DNA from: Pelagibius sp036570545 | Lineage (GTDB): Bacteria; Pseudomonadota; Alphaproteobacteria; Kiloniellales; Kiloniellaceae | Length of the DNA: 12,437 nt | Reading direction: 5' to 3' | NCBI GenBank assembly: GCA_036570545.1 | Contig: DATCXZ010000101.1 | Location: 1 to 12,437 of the forward strand | Shown: piece after piece, positions 8,001 through 12,437 of the stretch | How positions within the stretch are numbered: position 1 is the stretch's first letter | Layout of the letters: every line of letters starts with the position of its first letter | Position numbers and translations under genes: made by a program | The notes under the pieces: generated by a model | Databases searched by the model: none | The model's input: the letters and a program-made list of their open reading frames with translations, nothing else | Told to the model about the DNA's origin: nothing

Positions 8001-8163
8001 GAACGCCATCGGCACCGGCGTGCTCGGCGGCATGATTTCGGCCACCGTCCTCGCGATCTTCTTCGTGCCGGCGTTCTTCGTTGTGGTAATGAAGTTGTTC
8101 AACCGGCCGGGCAAGGCACCCCAGGGGTCGGCCGGTCCCGCCGCGTCCGAAGCCGGGGAGTAG
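5020..8163 (+). CDS. RND multidrug efflux permease, HAE1 family (AcrB/MexB-like)
   Basis: A 1047-residue, 12-helix inner-membrane proton antiporter that takes substrates from the periplasm and outer leaflet and passes them to an outer-membrane duct. It begins with the HAE1 hallmark MPNFFIDRPIFAWVVAI and has two large periplasmic loops (about 30-335 and 560-870). Proton-relay residues are present: Asp407-Asp408 in GILVDDAIVVVENVERIM, at the same numbers as in AcrB, and Lys935 in GLSAKNAILIVEFAKDL, equivalent to AcrB Lys940. 'GFSFSGTGQNAGLAFITLKDW' in the second loop is another family signature. Length is normal for the family, and the frame is intact. AAGG at 5006-5009 serves as a modest ribosome site. 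The gene lies directly after its adaptor gene under the same promoter. No TolC/OprM-type channel gene follows, so the pump presumably uses one encoded elsewhere. Substrates cannot be read from sequence; a broad range of amphiphilic or aromatic compounds is usual. Confidence 0.97.
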   Translation: MPNFFIDRPIFAWVVAIFIMLAGVIAIPFLPVAQYPNVAPPQISVTTNYPGAAPEEMYQSVTRPVEEELNGVPGLIYFESTSDSSGRIAITITFEPGTPIGEAQVEVQNRIRRVEPRLPRSVAQQGMRIERAASSFLMIVTLTSTDGSVDAVGLGNYLSRNVLGEIRRIEGVGSAQLFATQQSMRIWLDPDRMLGLNLTTTDVILAIEAQNAQVAAGRIGAEPSPASQQISASVLVKGQLSTPAEFGAIVLRANPDGSSVRLRDVADIEVGGESYNFSSRLNGQPSAAIGVQLSPTGNALATSEAVREKMAELAGFFPPGIQYDVPYDTAPFVEVSIEKVLHTLLEAIGLVFVVMLLFLQSFRYTIIPTLVVPVALLGTCAVMLATGFSINVLTMFAMVLAIGILVDDAIVVVENVERIMAEEGLSPRDATRKAMKQITGAIVGITLVLTAVFVPMAFFPGAVGVIYQQFSLTMVVSILFSGFLALSLTPALCATFLKPVEKGHHHAKRGFFGWFNRGFDRTARGYGSVVSRIVGRAGRYMVIYLALLAGLGWAWFQLPTAFLPNEDQGFLLVDMQAPGEASANRTLKVIEQVEAAFGQEPAVERVVAISGFSFSGTGQNAGLAFITLKDWSERGAEDAAGAIAGRVNGRLMQIKDGLTFALSPPPIQGLGTTSGFTFRLQDRGGLGQDALSAGSDRLMAAAGASPVLAGMRIEGMPDAAQVQIVVDREKANTFGVTFADINTTISTNLGSTYVNDFPNAGRMQRVTVQAGQEQRMQMEEVLDFTVRNAHGGMVPLSAFARVEWVRGPTQIVGYNGYPSVRIGGQAAPGYSSGDAIAEMERLAADLGPGFGYEWTGQSLQEIQSGSQAPLLIVLSIVFVFLLLAALYESWSIPLSVILVVPLGAIGSVLAVMLRDMPNDIYFLVGLIAIIGLSAKNAILIVEFAKDLRAEGKPLLEATIEAARLRFRPIIMTSLAFSFGVLPLAIATGASAASQNAIGTGVLGGMISATVLAIFFVPAFFVVVMKLFNRPGKAPQGSAGPAASEAGE

Positions 8164-8189
8164 GATACGATGCGACGTGCCTAACAAAA

Positions 8190-8198
8190 AAGGAGGAG
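8190..8198 (+). promoter_or_regulatory. Strong ribosome binding site of the 62-residue protein gene
   Basis: AAGGAGGAG lies 3-5 bases before ATG 8202 in an A-rich leader. It is a nearly perfect anti-16S match and much stronger than the sites of the efflux genes. It fixes the start and implies high translation. Confidence 0.75.
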
Positions 8199-8201
8199 CC
8201 G

Positions 8202-8390
8202 ATGGCTAGAAAGCCCAATTACGATTTTGAACGCAAAGAACGTGAGCGACTGAAGGCAGAAAAGAAGGCAAAGCGCGCCGCCGAAAAGAAGGAAGCGGCC
8301 GAAAAGAAAGAAGCGGCCGAAGAGAAATCGCGGCAACGCGAATCGCCGGACCAGGATGGGCCGCAAGATCCTGGATCGACGACGGAGTGA
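8202..8390 (+). CDS. Small basic, coiled, Lys/Glu/Ala-rich hypothetical protein
   Basis: A 62-residue protein of unknown function. It starts MARKPNYDFERKERERLKAE, a sequence type I recall as widespread in small uncharacterised proteins of Hyphomicrobiales. The rest of the first two thirds is one long charged helix of Lys, Glu and Ala, including a repeated hexapeptide Ala-Glu-Lys-Lys-Glu-Ala (residues 27-32 and 33-38, then a partial third). At the DNA level this is an 18-base tandem repeat at 8280-8297, 8298-8315 and partly 8316-8327. The tail is acidic, polar and probably disordered. There is no signal peptide or membrane helix. The strong AGGAGG site makes the start secure. It lies 38 bases after the RND stop codon, so it may be read through from the efflux operon, though its base composition is clearly less GC-rich than the pump gene. 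Helix-forming and nucleic-acid-binding roles are possible but unproven. Confidence 0.75.
   Translation: MARKPNYDFERKERERLKAEKKAKRAAEKKEAAEKKEAAEEKSRQRESPDQDGPQDPGSTTE
8280..8327 (+). repeat. 18-base in-frame tandem repeat in the 62-residue protein gene
   Basis: Two units of 18 bases (8280-8297 and 8298-8315) differ at a single wobble base, and a third partial unit follows to 8327 with one change. Each unit encodes Ala-Glu-Lys-Lys-Glu-Ala, so slippage would lengthen or shorten the helix by six residues without breaking the frame. Confidence 0.8.
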
Positions 8391-8417
8391 GGGTCTCGCG
8401 CGCCAGCTCTGAGCAGC

Positions 8418-8434
8418 GACGCCGTCGGCGTTTA
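8418..8434 (+). terminator. Weak hairpin, possible terminator after the 62-residue protein gene
   Basis: ACGCC (8419-8423) pairs with GGCGT (8427-8431) around a three-base loop, extended by a G-T pair and followed by only three T residues and an A. It lies 28 bases after the stop at 8390. The stem is short and the T-run poor, so it would be at best a partial terminator. Confidence 0.22.
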
Positions 8435-8476
8435 TCCGGTCCAGCGATCATCTCAAGAAAAAGCGGAGACTGAACG

Positions 8477-8707
8477 ATGGCTCGCAAAAAGGCTGACGGC
8501 AGGCCCGCGGCATTTACGATGTTCAACGTTGCCTACGAGGACGGGACAATAACGTCCAACAGGCGTGTCGCCAATGAACTGCTTGACCAGTCCTTCGGCG
8601 ACAAGGTGCTGGACCTGGCGCGCACTGCGATTCAACAGCAAGACAACGACATCGCAGCGCGTTCCGGGCAGAGACGCGCAAAGATCAAGGCTGTCACCAA
8701 GGTCTGA
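8477..8707 (+). CDS. Small hypothetical protein (MARKKADG / YEDG...SNRRV type)
   Basis: A 76-residue cytosolic-type protein with no signal peptide or membrane helix. It starts MARKKADGRPAAF, followed by the segment FNVAYEDGTITSNRRV (about residues 16-31) and a helix with AIQQQDNDIAARSG (about 51-64), then a basic tail. I recall small uncharacterised proteins in Hyphomicrobiales with this same order of features: a MARKK start, 'VxYEDGxxxSNRRV', then 'QDxxIAxxSG'. GGAG at 8465-8468 is 8 bases before the ATG, which supports the start. The gap to the previous small gene is 86 bases and carries a weak hairpin. Both small proteins begin Met-Ala-Arg-Lys. It converges with the SLC13 gene with only 27 bases between the stop codons. 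The function is unknown; the beta-strand-turn followed by a helix gives no clear fold match by eye. Confidence 0.75.
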   Translation: MARKKADGRPAAFTMFNVAYEDGTITSNRRVANELLDQSFGDKVLDLARTAIQQQDNDIAARSGQRRAKIKAVTKV

Positions 8708-8734
8708 GCCGCCTGGCGACGCAGAAACGAGGTA

Positions 8735-10522
8735 TCAGAATGGCCACACGATCGGGATGACGATGAGGGCAACCACAATCACCACTGCCTCCAGCGGCGC
8801 GCCCATGCGGGCGAAGTCGGTGAAGCGGTAGCCGCCCGGCCCCATGATGATCGTATTGTTGTGGTGGCCGAACGGAGTCAAGAAGTCGCAGGAAGCGCCA
8901 ACGGCGACGGCAATCAGAAAAGGATCGGCGTTCAAGCCGGTTCGTTCGGCGATCGCCAGCGCGATCGGCGCCATGATCACCACCGTTGCCGCATTGTTGA
9001 GGACTGGCGTTGCCGCCATCGTGGCGACCAGGACGATGCCGAGGAGCGCCAGCGCCGGCAGCGTGCCGGCAAGCGCGACGACCCCGTCTGCGACGAGCTG
9101 CGCCGTGCCGGTATTCTGAAGCGCCTCGCCGAAAGGGATCATCGCGGCGAGCAAGACGATCACGGACCAGTCGATCGCATCGTACACCTCGCCGGGGCGC
9201 AGGGCGTTGACGAGGACCAGCACCACCACGGTGGCAGTAAAGGCAATCGAAGACGAAACCAGTCCGAACGAAGTGGCGGCAATGGCGGCGGCGAAGAGCG
9301 ACACCGGGACGAGAAGGCGACGAGGCTCGAATATCAGCTTCCGATTTGCGAGCGGCAGAAAGCCGAGGCTTCCCATCGCCTCGTTGAGATCCTTCTCGTC
9401 ACCCTCGAGCAGCAGGACATCGCCGGCCTCGAGGCGGACATCGCGCAGCCGGCCGTCGATCGGGCGGCCCTGCCGGGACAGAGCAAGCAGGTTGATCTCC
9501 CAGTGACGCCGGAGCTCGAGGGTCGCCGCGGTCCGACCCTTGACCCACGAGGCCGGCTTGATCACGGCCTCGGCGACCGTCAGCTCCTCTGCGGCGGCGC
9601 GTTTCTCGGTCTCGGTCTCGCTCTCGGTGTCGCGCTCCGCGAGTTCAAGCTTCTGCCCTTTCACGAGCTTTTGCAGAGTCTCGGAGTCGCTTTGCACCAT
9701 GAGCACGTCACCGGCCCTGATCGACTCGTATAGCAGGCGGCCGATCAGCCGGCGCTCGCTGCGCACAATGCCGATGACGGTAATCGCGCCGTCCGATTCC
9801 CGTTCGATCTCGGCGACCGTCTTGCCGACGATGGCGCTGTCGTCGCCAACGCGCAGCTCGGTACTGTAGTCCGTGACTTCGAAGCTTTCCTGTTCCGCCG
9901 CCTTGCCTTGACGGTCTTTTGGAATCAGGCGCCAACCGATCGTGACGATGAAGGCGACGCCGGCCAGAGCGATGGCCAGGCCAACCGGCGTGAAGTCGAA
10001 CATGCTGAAGCGCTCGCCGAGGGCCTGCGCGCGAAACTGAGAGATCAGCAGGTTCGGCGGGGTGCCGATCAACGTCAGCATGCCCCCGAGCAGCGTTGCG
10101 AATGACAGCGGCATCAGCAGCCGGGACGCCGAGTACCCGGACGCCTTCGCGGCAGATATCGCCACTGGCATCAGCAGCGCCAGCGCGCCGACATTGTTCA
10201 TGAAGCCGGACAAGAAGGCACCGAGGAGGCAAAGACTGACCATCTGCCCGAAAGGATTGCGGGCAAGCGCCATGACGCGATCGCCCACGAGGTCGACGAC
10301 GCCGGACCGGCCGAGTGCGTGGCTGATGGCCAGCACGGCCGCTACGGTGACGACGGCCGCATTGCCGAGACCGGCGAAAGCGGCGTCAGGATCGACGACG
10401 CCGAACCCAACGGCGGTCATCAGCGAGAGCATCGCAACCACGTCGTAACGCCAGCGTCCCCATACAAAGAGGACGAGCGTGCAGACGAGGATCGCGCTTA
10501 TGGCAGCCTGGTCGAATGTCAT
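8735..10522 (-). CDS. SLC13/DASS-type anion permease with two RCK_C (TrkA_C) domains
   Basis: A 595-residue inner-membrane transporter of the SLC13/CitMHS superfamily, probably taking up a small anion such as sulfate or a di/tricarboxylate with sodium. The N-terminal membrane half (about 5-200) carries the re-entrant motif FMNNVGALALLMPV and the substrate/sodium signature LIGTPPNLLI (about 150-160). The C-terminal half (about 400-595) carries the repeat motifs TPVLNNAATVVIMAP (about 505-519) and TPFGHHNNTIIMGP (about 549-562). Between them are two RCK_C/TrkA_C regulatory domains (about 219-291 and 312-388), joined by a Glu/Thr-rich linker (TESETETEKRAAAEE). Total length and domain order are typical of this subgroup. 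The ATG at 10522 matches the family N-terminus; no good Shine-Dalgarno precedes it, and longer in-frame readings overlap DUF72. It starts 25 bases after DUF72 ends, so it is probably the second gene of that operon. Substrate is uncertain. Confidence 0.92.
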   Translation of the reverse strand: MTFDQAAISAILVCTLVLFVWGRWRYDVVAMLSLMTAVGFGVVDPDAAFAGLGNAAVVTVAAVLAISHALGRSGVVDLVGDRVMALARNPFGQMVSLCLLGAFLSGFMNNVGALALLMPVAISAAKASGYSASRLLMPLSFATLLGGMLTLIGTPPNLLISQFRAQALGERFSMFDFTPVGLAIALAGVAFIVTIGWRLIPKDRQGKAAEQESFEVTDYSTELRVGDDSAIVGKTVAEIERESDGAITVIGIVRSERRLIGRLLYESIRAGDVLMVQSDSETLQKLVKGQKLELAERDTESETETEKRAAAEELTVAEAVIKPASWVKGRTAATLELRRHWEINLLALSRQGRPIDGRLRDVRLEAGDVLLLEGDEKDLNEAMGSLGFLPLANRKLIFEPRRLLVPVSLFAAAIAATSFGLVSSSIAFTATVVVLVLVNALRPGEVYDAIDWSVIVLLAAMIPFGEALQNTGTAQLVADGVVALAGTLPALALLGIVLVATMAATPVLNNAATVVIMAPIALAIAERTGLNADPFLIAVAVGASCDFLTPFGHHNNTIIMGPGGYRFTDFARMGAPLEAVVIVVALIVIPIVWPF

Positions 10523-10547
10523 GGGCGCGTGGGGTGAGGTTGAGCGG

Positions 10548-11303
10548 TTATGTTTCCGGCCGACCCCCCAGCCGCTCGATGAGCGCCTGGGCGGCGGCAG
10601 GATTGCGGATCTTGGCGCCGGAGATGACATAGACGAAGGCGTCGCCGCGCTTGCCCCAGGCCTTCGCCAGCTTGGCCCAGCGGTCCAGCTCCTTCGTGCT
10701 GTAGCCGGTTTCCTCGTCCTCGCGCGTGGCCATGAGGCGGGCGTAGGTGAAGTCCGCCGTGGGCTCGTCGATCCGCGGGAAGCGCTCGTGGTCGGCATAG
10801 ACGATGGCGACCTTGTGGCGGCGCGCCAGCTCCACGAAGCGCGGGTCCTGGAAGCTCGGGTGGCGCACCTCCAGCGCATGGCGCAGCGGCAGGCCGCCGA
10901 CTTCGCGGGGCAGCAGCGTCAGGAAGGCGTCCATGTCCTCGGCGTCGAACTTCTTGGTCTCCATGAACTGCCAGTTCACCGGCCCCAGGCGCTCGCCCAG
11001 CTCGGCGAGGCCCTGGCCGGCGAAGCGCTCGATGGATTCGCCGGCGGCGGCGAGCTCGCGCCGGTTGGTGCAGTAGCGCGAGGCCTTCACCGAGAACACG
11101 AAGCCCGCCGGCGTCTCGTCATGCCACTTCTGCCAGCTCGCCGGCTTGAAGGTGGAGTAGTAGGTGCCGTTGATCTCGATGGAGGTGAGCGCGCGGCTGG
11201 CGAACTCCAGCTCGCGCTTCTGCGTCAGCCCCTCGGGATAGAAGACGCCGCGCCAGGGCTCGAAAGTCCAGCCGCCGATGCCGACGTAGATCCTGCCCGC
11301 CAA
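10548..11303 (-). CDS. DUF72 (YecE-like) domain protein, TTG start
   Basis: A 251-residue soluble protein of the DUF72 family, predicted TIM-barrel fold, with no established reaction. Family marks are the opening IYVGIGGWTFEPWRGVFYP (5-23), EINGTYYSTFKPASWQKW (43-60), FVFSVKASRYCTN (68-80), 'GPVNWQF' (107-113), the strand HALEVRHPSF (142-151) and the late segment YVISGAKIRNPAAA (225-238). The conserved N-terminus begins almost at once, so the start must be near 11303. No ATG is available there, but a TTG at 11303 has AGGGAGG (minus strand, 11315-11309) five bases upstream, which settles the choice. The gene is divergent from the flavin monooxygenase and followed 25 bases later by the SLC13 permease gene. 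Length is normal and the frame is intact. Confidence 0.93.
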   Translation of the reverse strand: MAGRIYVGIGGWTFEPWRGVFYPEGLTQKRELEFASRALTSIEINGTYYSTFKPASWQKWHDETPAGFVFSVKASRYCTNRRELAAAGESIERFAGQGLAELGERLGPVNWQFMETKKFDAEDMDAFLTLLPREVGGLPLRHALEVRHPSFQDPRFVELARRHKVAIVYADHERFPRIDEPTADFTYARLMATREDEETGYSTKELDRWAKLAKAWGKRGDAFVYVISGAKIRNPAAAQALIERLGGRPET

Positions 11304-11308
11304 GCGCG

Positions 11309-11315
11309 CCTCCCT
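11309..11315 (-). promoter_or_regulatory. Ribosome binding site deciding the TTG start of the DUF72 gene
   Basis: AGGGAGG on the minus strand lies five bases before the TTG at 11303. It is the only strong site near the conserved N-terminus and supports the rare start codon. Confidence 0.65.
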
Positions 11316-11425
11316 GCTGCAGTCGACCTGTTGCTACCTCTTTGAGGGGCAACCCTCCTGCGTCCATCCGTGGATTGCAACGGCGAAATCTTGGAGGCTT
11401 GACCTTTGGCCGACATTCTTGAAGC

Positions 11426-11443
11426 CTCCTGACATGCCAGGAG
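11426..11443. promoter_or_regulatory. 18-bp palindrome covering the monooxygenase ribosome binding site
   Basis: CTCCTGACATGCCAGGAG is symmetric at 8 of 9 base pairs, with perfect six-base outer arms. Its right arm is the Shine-Dalgarno AGGAG (11439-11443), seven bases before the monooxygenase ATG. As DNA it could be an operator for a dimeric regulator; as RNA it could fold and hide the ribosome site. Both roles are inferred. Confidence 0.45.
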
Positions 11444-11450
11444 TCGCCCC

Positions 11451-12437
11451 ATGAGCCAGCGTCCCCGCATCCTCGTCGTCGGCGCCGGGCCGACCGGCCT
11501 CACCGCGGCGGTCGAGTTGGCGCGGCGCGGCTATCGCCCGCGCATCGTCGACCGCAACGACGGGCCAACGCCGCTCAGCAAGGCTGTCGGCATCTCGGCG
11601 CGCAGCCTGGAGCTGCTCGAGCCGTCCGGCGCCACCGGGCGCCTGCTGGCCGAGGGCCTGCGCATTCCGCACGGCTGCATCCACTTTGCGGGCCGCACGC
11701 TCGGCGCCCTCCGCTTCTCCGCCTTGCGGCACCGCTTCAATTTCCTGCTCGCCTTGCCGCAGAGCGAGACCGAGGCAATTCTCGCCGAGATTCTCACCGG
11801 GCTCGGTGCGACCGTCGAGCGCCGCACCGCGCTCGCTGACCTGAAAGCGGTGGGCGAGCGCGTCGAGGTCGTGCTGGAGGGGCCGGGCGGCCGAGAGGAG
11901 GCCGAGTATGATTTCGTCTACGGCGCCGACGGCGTGCACAGCCGGGTGCGCGACGGCCTCGACATTGCCTTCGAGGGCTACGTTCACCGGCGCGAATGGA
12001 GCATCGCCGATGCCGAACTGGCCGAGTGGCCCCACGAGCCGGGCGTCGCGCACCTCTTCCTGCGCGACGACGGCGATGTCGGCTTCATCATTCCCATCGG
12101 CCCGGGCCGCTTCCGCGCCATCTCCAACACGCCCGATGCCCTGGCACGCATTCCCGGCAGCTACCGCGTCGCCCGCCGGCTGCGCAGCGACCGCTTCCAC
12201 ATTCCTGTGAAGCAGGCGCCGACCTACCAGGCCGGCCGCGCGTTCCTCGGCGGCGACGCGGCGCACGTGCACTCGCCGGTGGGCGGGCGCGGCATGAACC
12301 TCGGCATCGAGGACGCCTGCGCCTTCGCCCGGCGCTTCGCCGGCGACGAGGCCGGTGACGACCTGGCGGGCTATACCGCTGAGCGCCATCCGGCGGGGCA
12401 GCGCTGGATCGCCGTCAGCGAGCGCACCCTCGCGGCC
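11451..12437 (+). CDS. FAD-dependent monooxygenase (PheA/TfdB-like aromatic hydroxylase family), 3'-truncated by window end
   Basis: The first 329 codons of a flavoprotein monooxygenase of the FAD_binding_3 family, which hydroxylates aromatic or polyketide-like rings using NAD(P)H and O2 in the cytoplasm. The Rossmann motif GAGPTG (11-16) starts right after RILVV. The 'DG' motif appears as YGADGVHSRVR (157-167), and the FAD-ribityl 'GD' motif as FLGGDAAHVHSPVGGRGMN (265-283) followed by LGIEDA. AGGAG at 11439-11443 fixes the ATG at 11451. The reading frame is still open at the last base; members of the family are about 370-600 residues, so between a tenth and nearly half is missing, and a C-terminal thioredoxin-like domain cannot be judged. 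It is divergent from DUF72 across 147 bases. The substrate is unknown; aromatic catabolism, ring modification or antibiotic inactivation are all possible for this family. Confidence 0.92.
   Translation, partial: MSQRPRILVVGAGPTGLTAAVELARRGYRPRIVDRNDGPTPLSKAVGISARSLELLEPSGATGRLLAEGLRIPHGCIHFAGRTLGALRFSALRHRFNFLLALPQSETEAILAEILTGLGATVERRTALADLKAVGERVEVVLEGPGGREEAEYDFVYGADGVHSRVRDGLDIAFEGYVHRREWSIADAELAEWPHEPGVAHLFLRDDGDVGFIIPIGPGRFRAISNTPDALARIPGSYRVARRLRSDRFHIPVKQAPTYQAGRAFLGGDAAHVHSPVGGRGMNLGIEDACAFARRFAGDEAGDDLAGYTAERHPAGQRWIAVSERTLAA

Noticed and set aside
3364..8187. A 1607-residue open frame on the minus strand across the efflux operon
   Set aside because: It is exactly antisense to well-identified adaptor and pump genes. 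Its His/Arg/Asp-rich composition is typical of the reverse of GC-rich coding DNA, and it matches no family.
6681..8201. Long in-frame extension upstream of the 62-residue protein
   Set aside because: It is a shifted reading of the RND gene; the strong AGGAGG before 8202 marks the true start.
9010..9733. Plus-strand open frames within the SLC13 gene, including a 290-residue one
   Set aside because: They are antisense shadows of the permease, rich in Arg, Asp and Gly, without any domain pattern.
10523..10879. N-terminal extension of the SLC13 permease
   Set aside because: It overlaps the DUF72 coding region on the same strand in another frame and is low-complexity; the family N-terminus starts at 10522.
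11399..11427. TTGACC as a -35 box for the monooxygenase
   Set aside because: No acceptable -10 box lies 16-18 bases downstream.

Overview
The window is GC-rich DNA whose genes resemble those of Alphaproteobacteria, most likely Hyphomicrobiales (rhizobia-like) or a close relative. This rests on composition, codon use and two small 'MARK...' proteins of a type I associate with that group. It cannot be fixed to a genus from the sequence alone. No rRNA, tRNA, CRISPR array or complete mobile element is visible.

Layout. Bases 1-700 are genomic debris: the catalytic part of an IS3-family transposase (minus strand, truncated, with a frameshift near its end), a strong 12-bp hairpin, and a short minus-strand coding relic that looks like the tail of a HipA-type protein. 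This relic abuts an ABC-transporter ATPase gene that has lost its first half (to 1370, plus strand). Bases 1449-3055 hold a minus-strand two-gene operon, a sterol-desaturase-like membrane hydroxylase followed by a DUF1499 membrane protein, joined by a 4-nt overlap. Bases 3224-8163 hold a divergent plus-strand operon: a TetR-family repressor, a lipoprotein membrane-fusion protein and an AcrB/MexB-like RND pump. The sequence just before tetR contains a good sigma70-type promoter inside a 21-bp tandem repeat and overlapped by an imperfect palindrome, so self-repression by the TetR protein is likely. No outer-membrane channel gene is present.

Downstream are two small, relatively AT-rich plus-strand genes (8202-8390 and 8477-8707) for basic hypothetical proteins that both begin Met-Ala-Arg-Lys. 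Facing them is a minus-strand pair: a DUF72 protein (TTG start) followed by an SLC13-type anion permease with two central RCK_C domains. At the right edge, divergent from DUF72, a FAD-dependent aromatic-ring-hydroxylase-like monooxygenase begins and runs out of the window. Its ribosome binding site lies inside a near-perfect 18-bp palindrome.

The clear functional unit is the TetR-controlled tripartite efflux pump. Its divergent neighbour, a lipid-type hydroxylase, may share the control region, which would couple export with envelope remodelling; that link is inference. I do not see convincing evidence for an entirely new system. The most open questions are the small-protein pair, the control region of the pump, and the palindrome covering the monooxygenase start.
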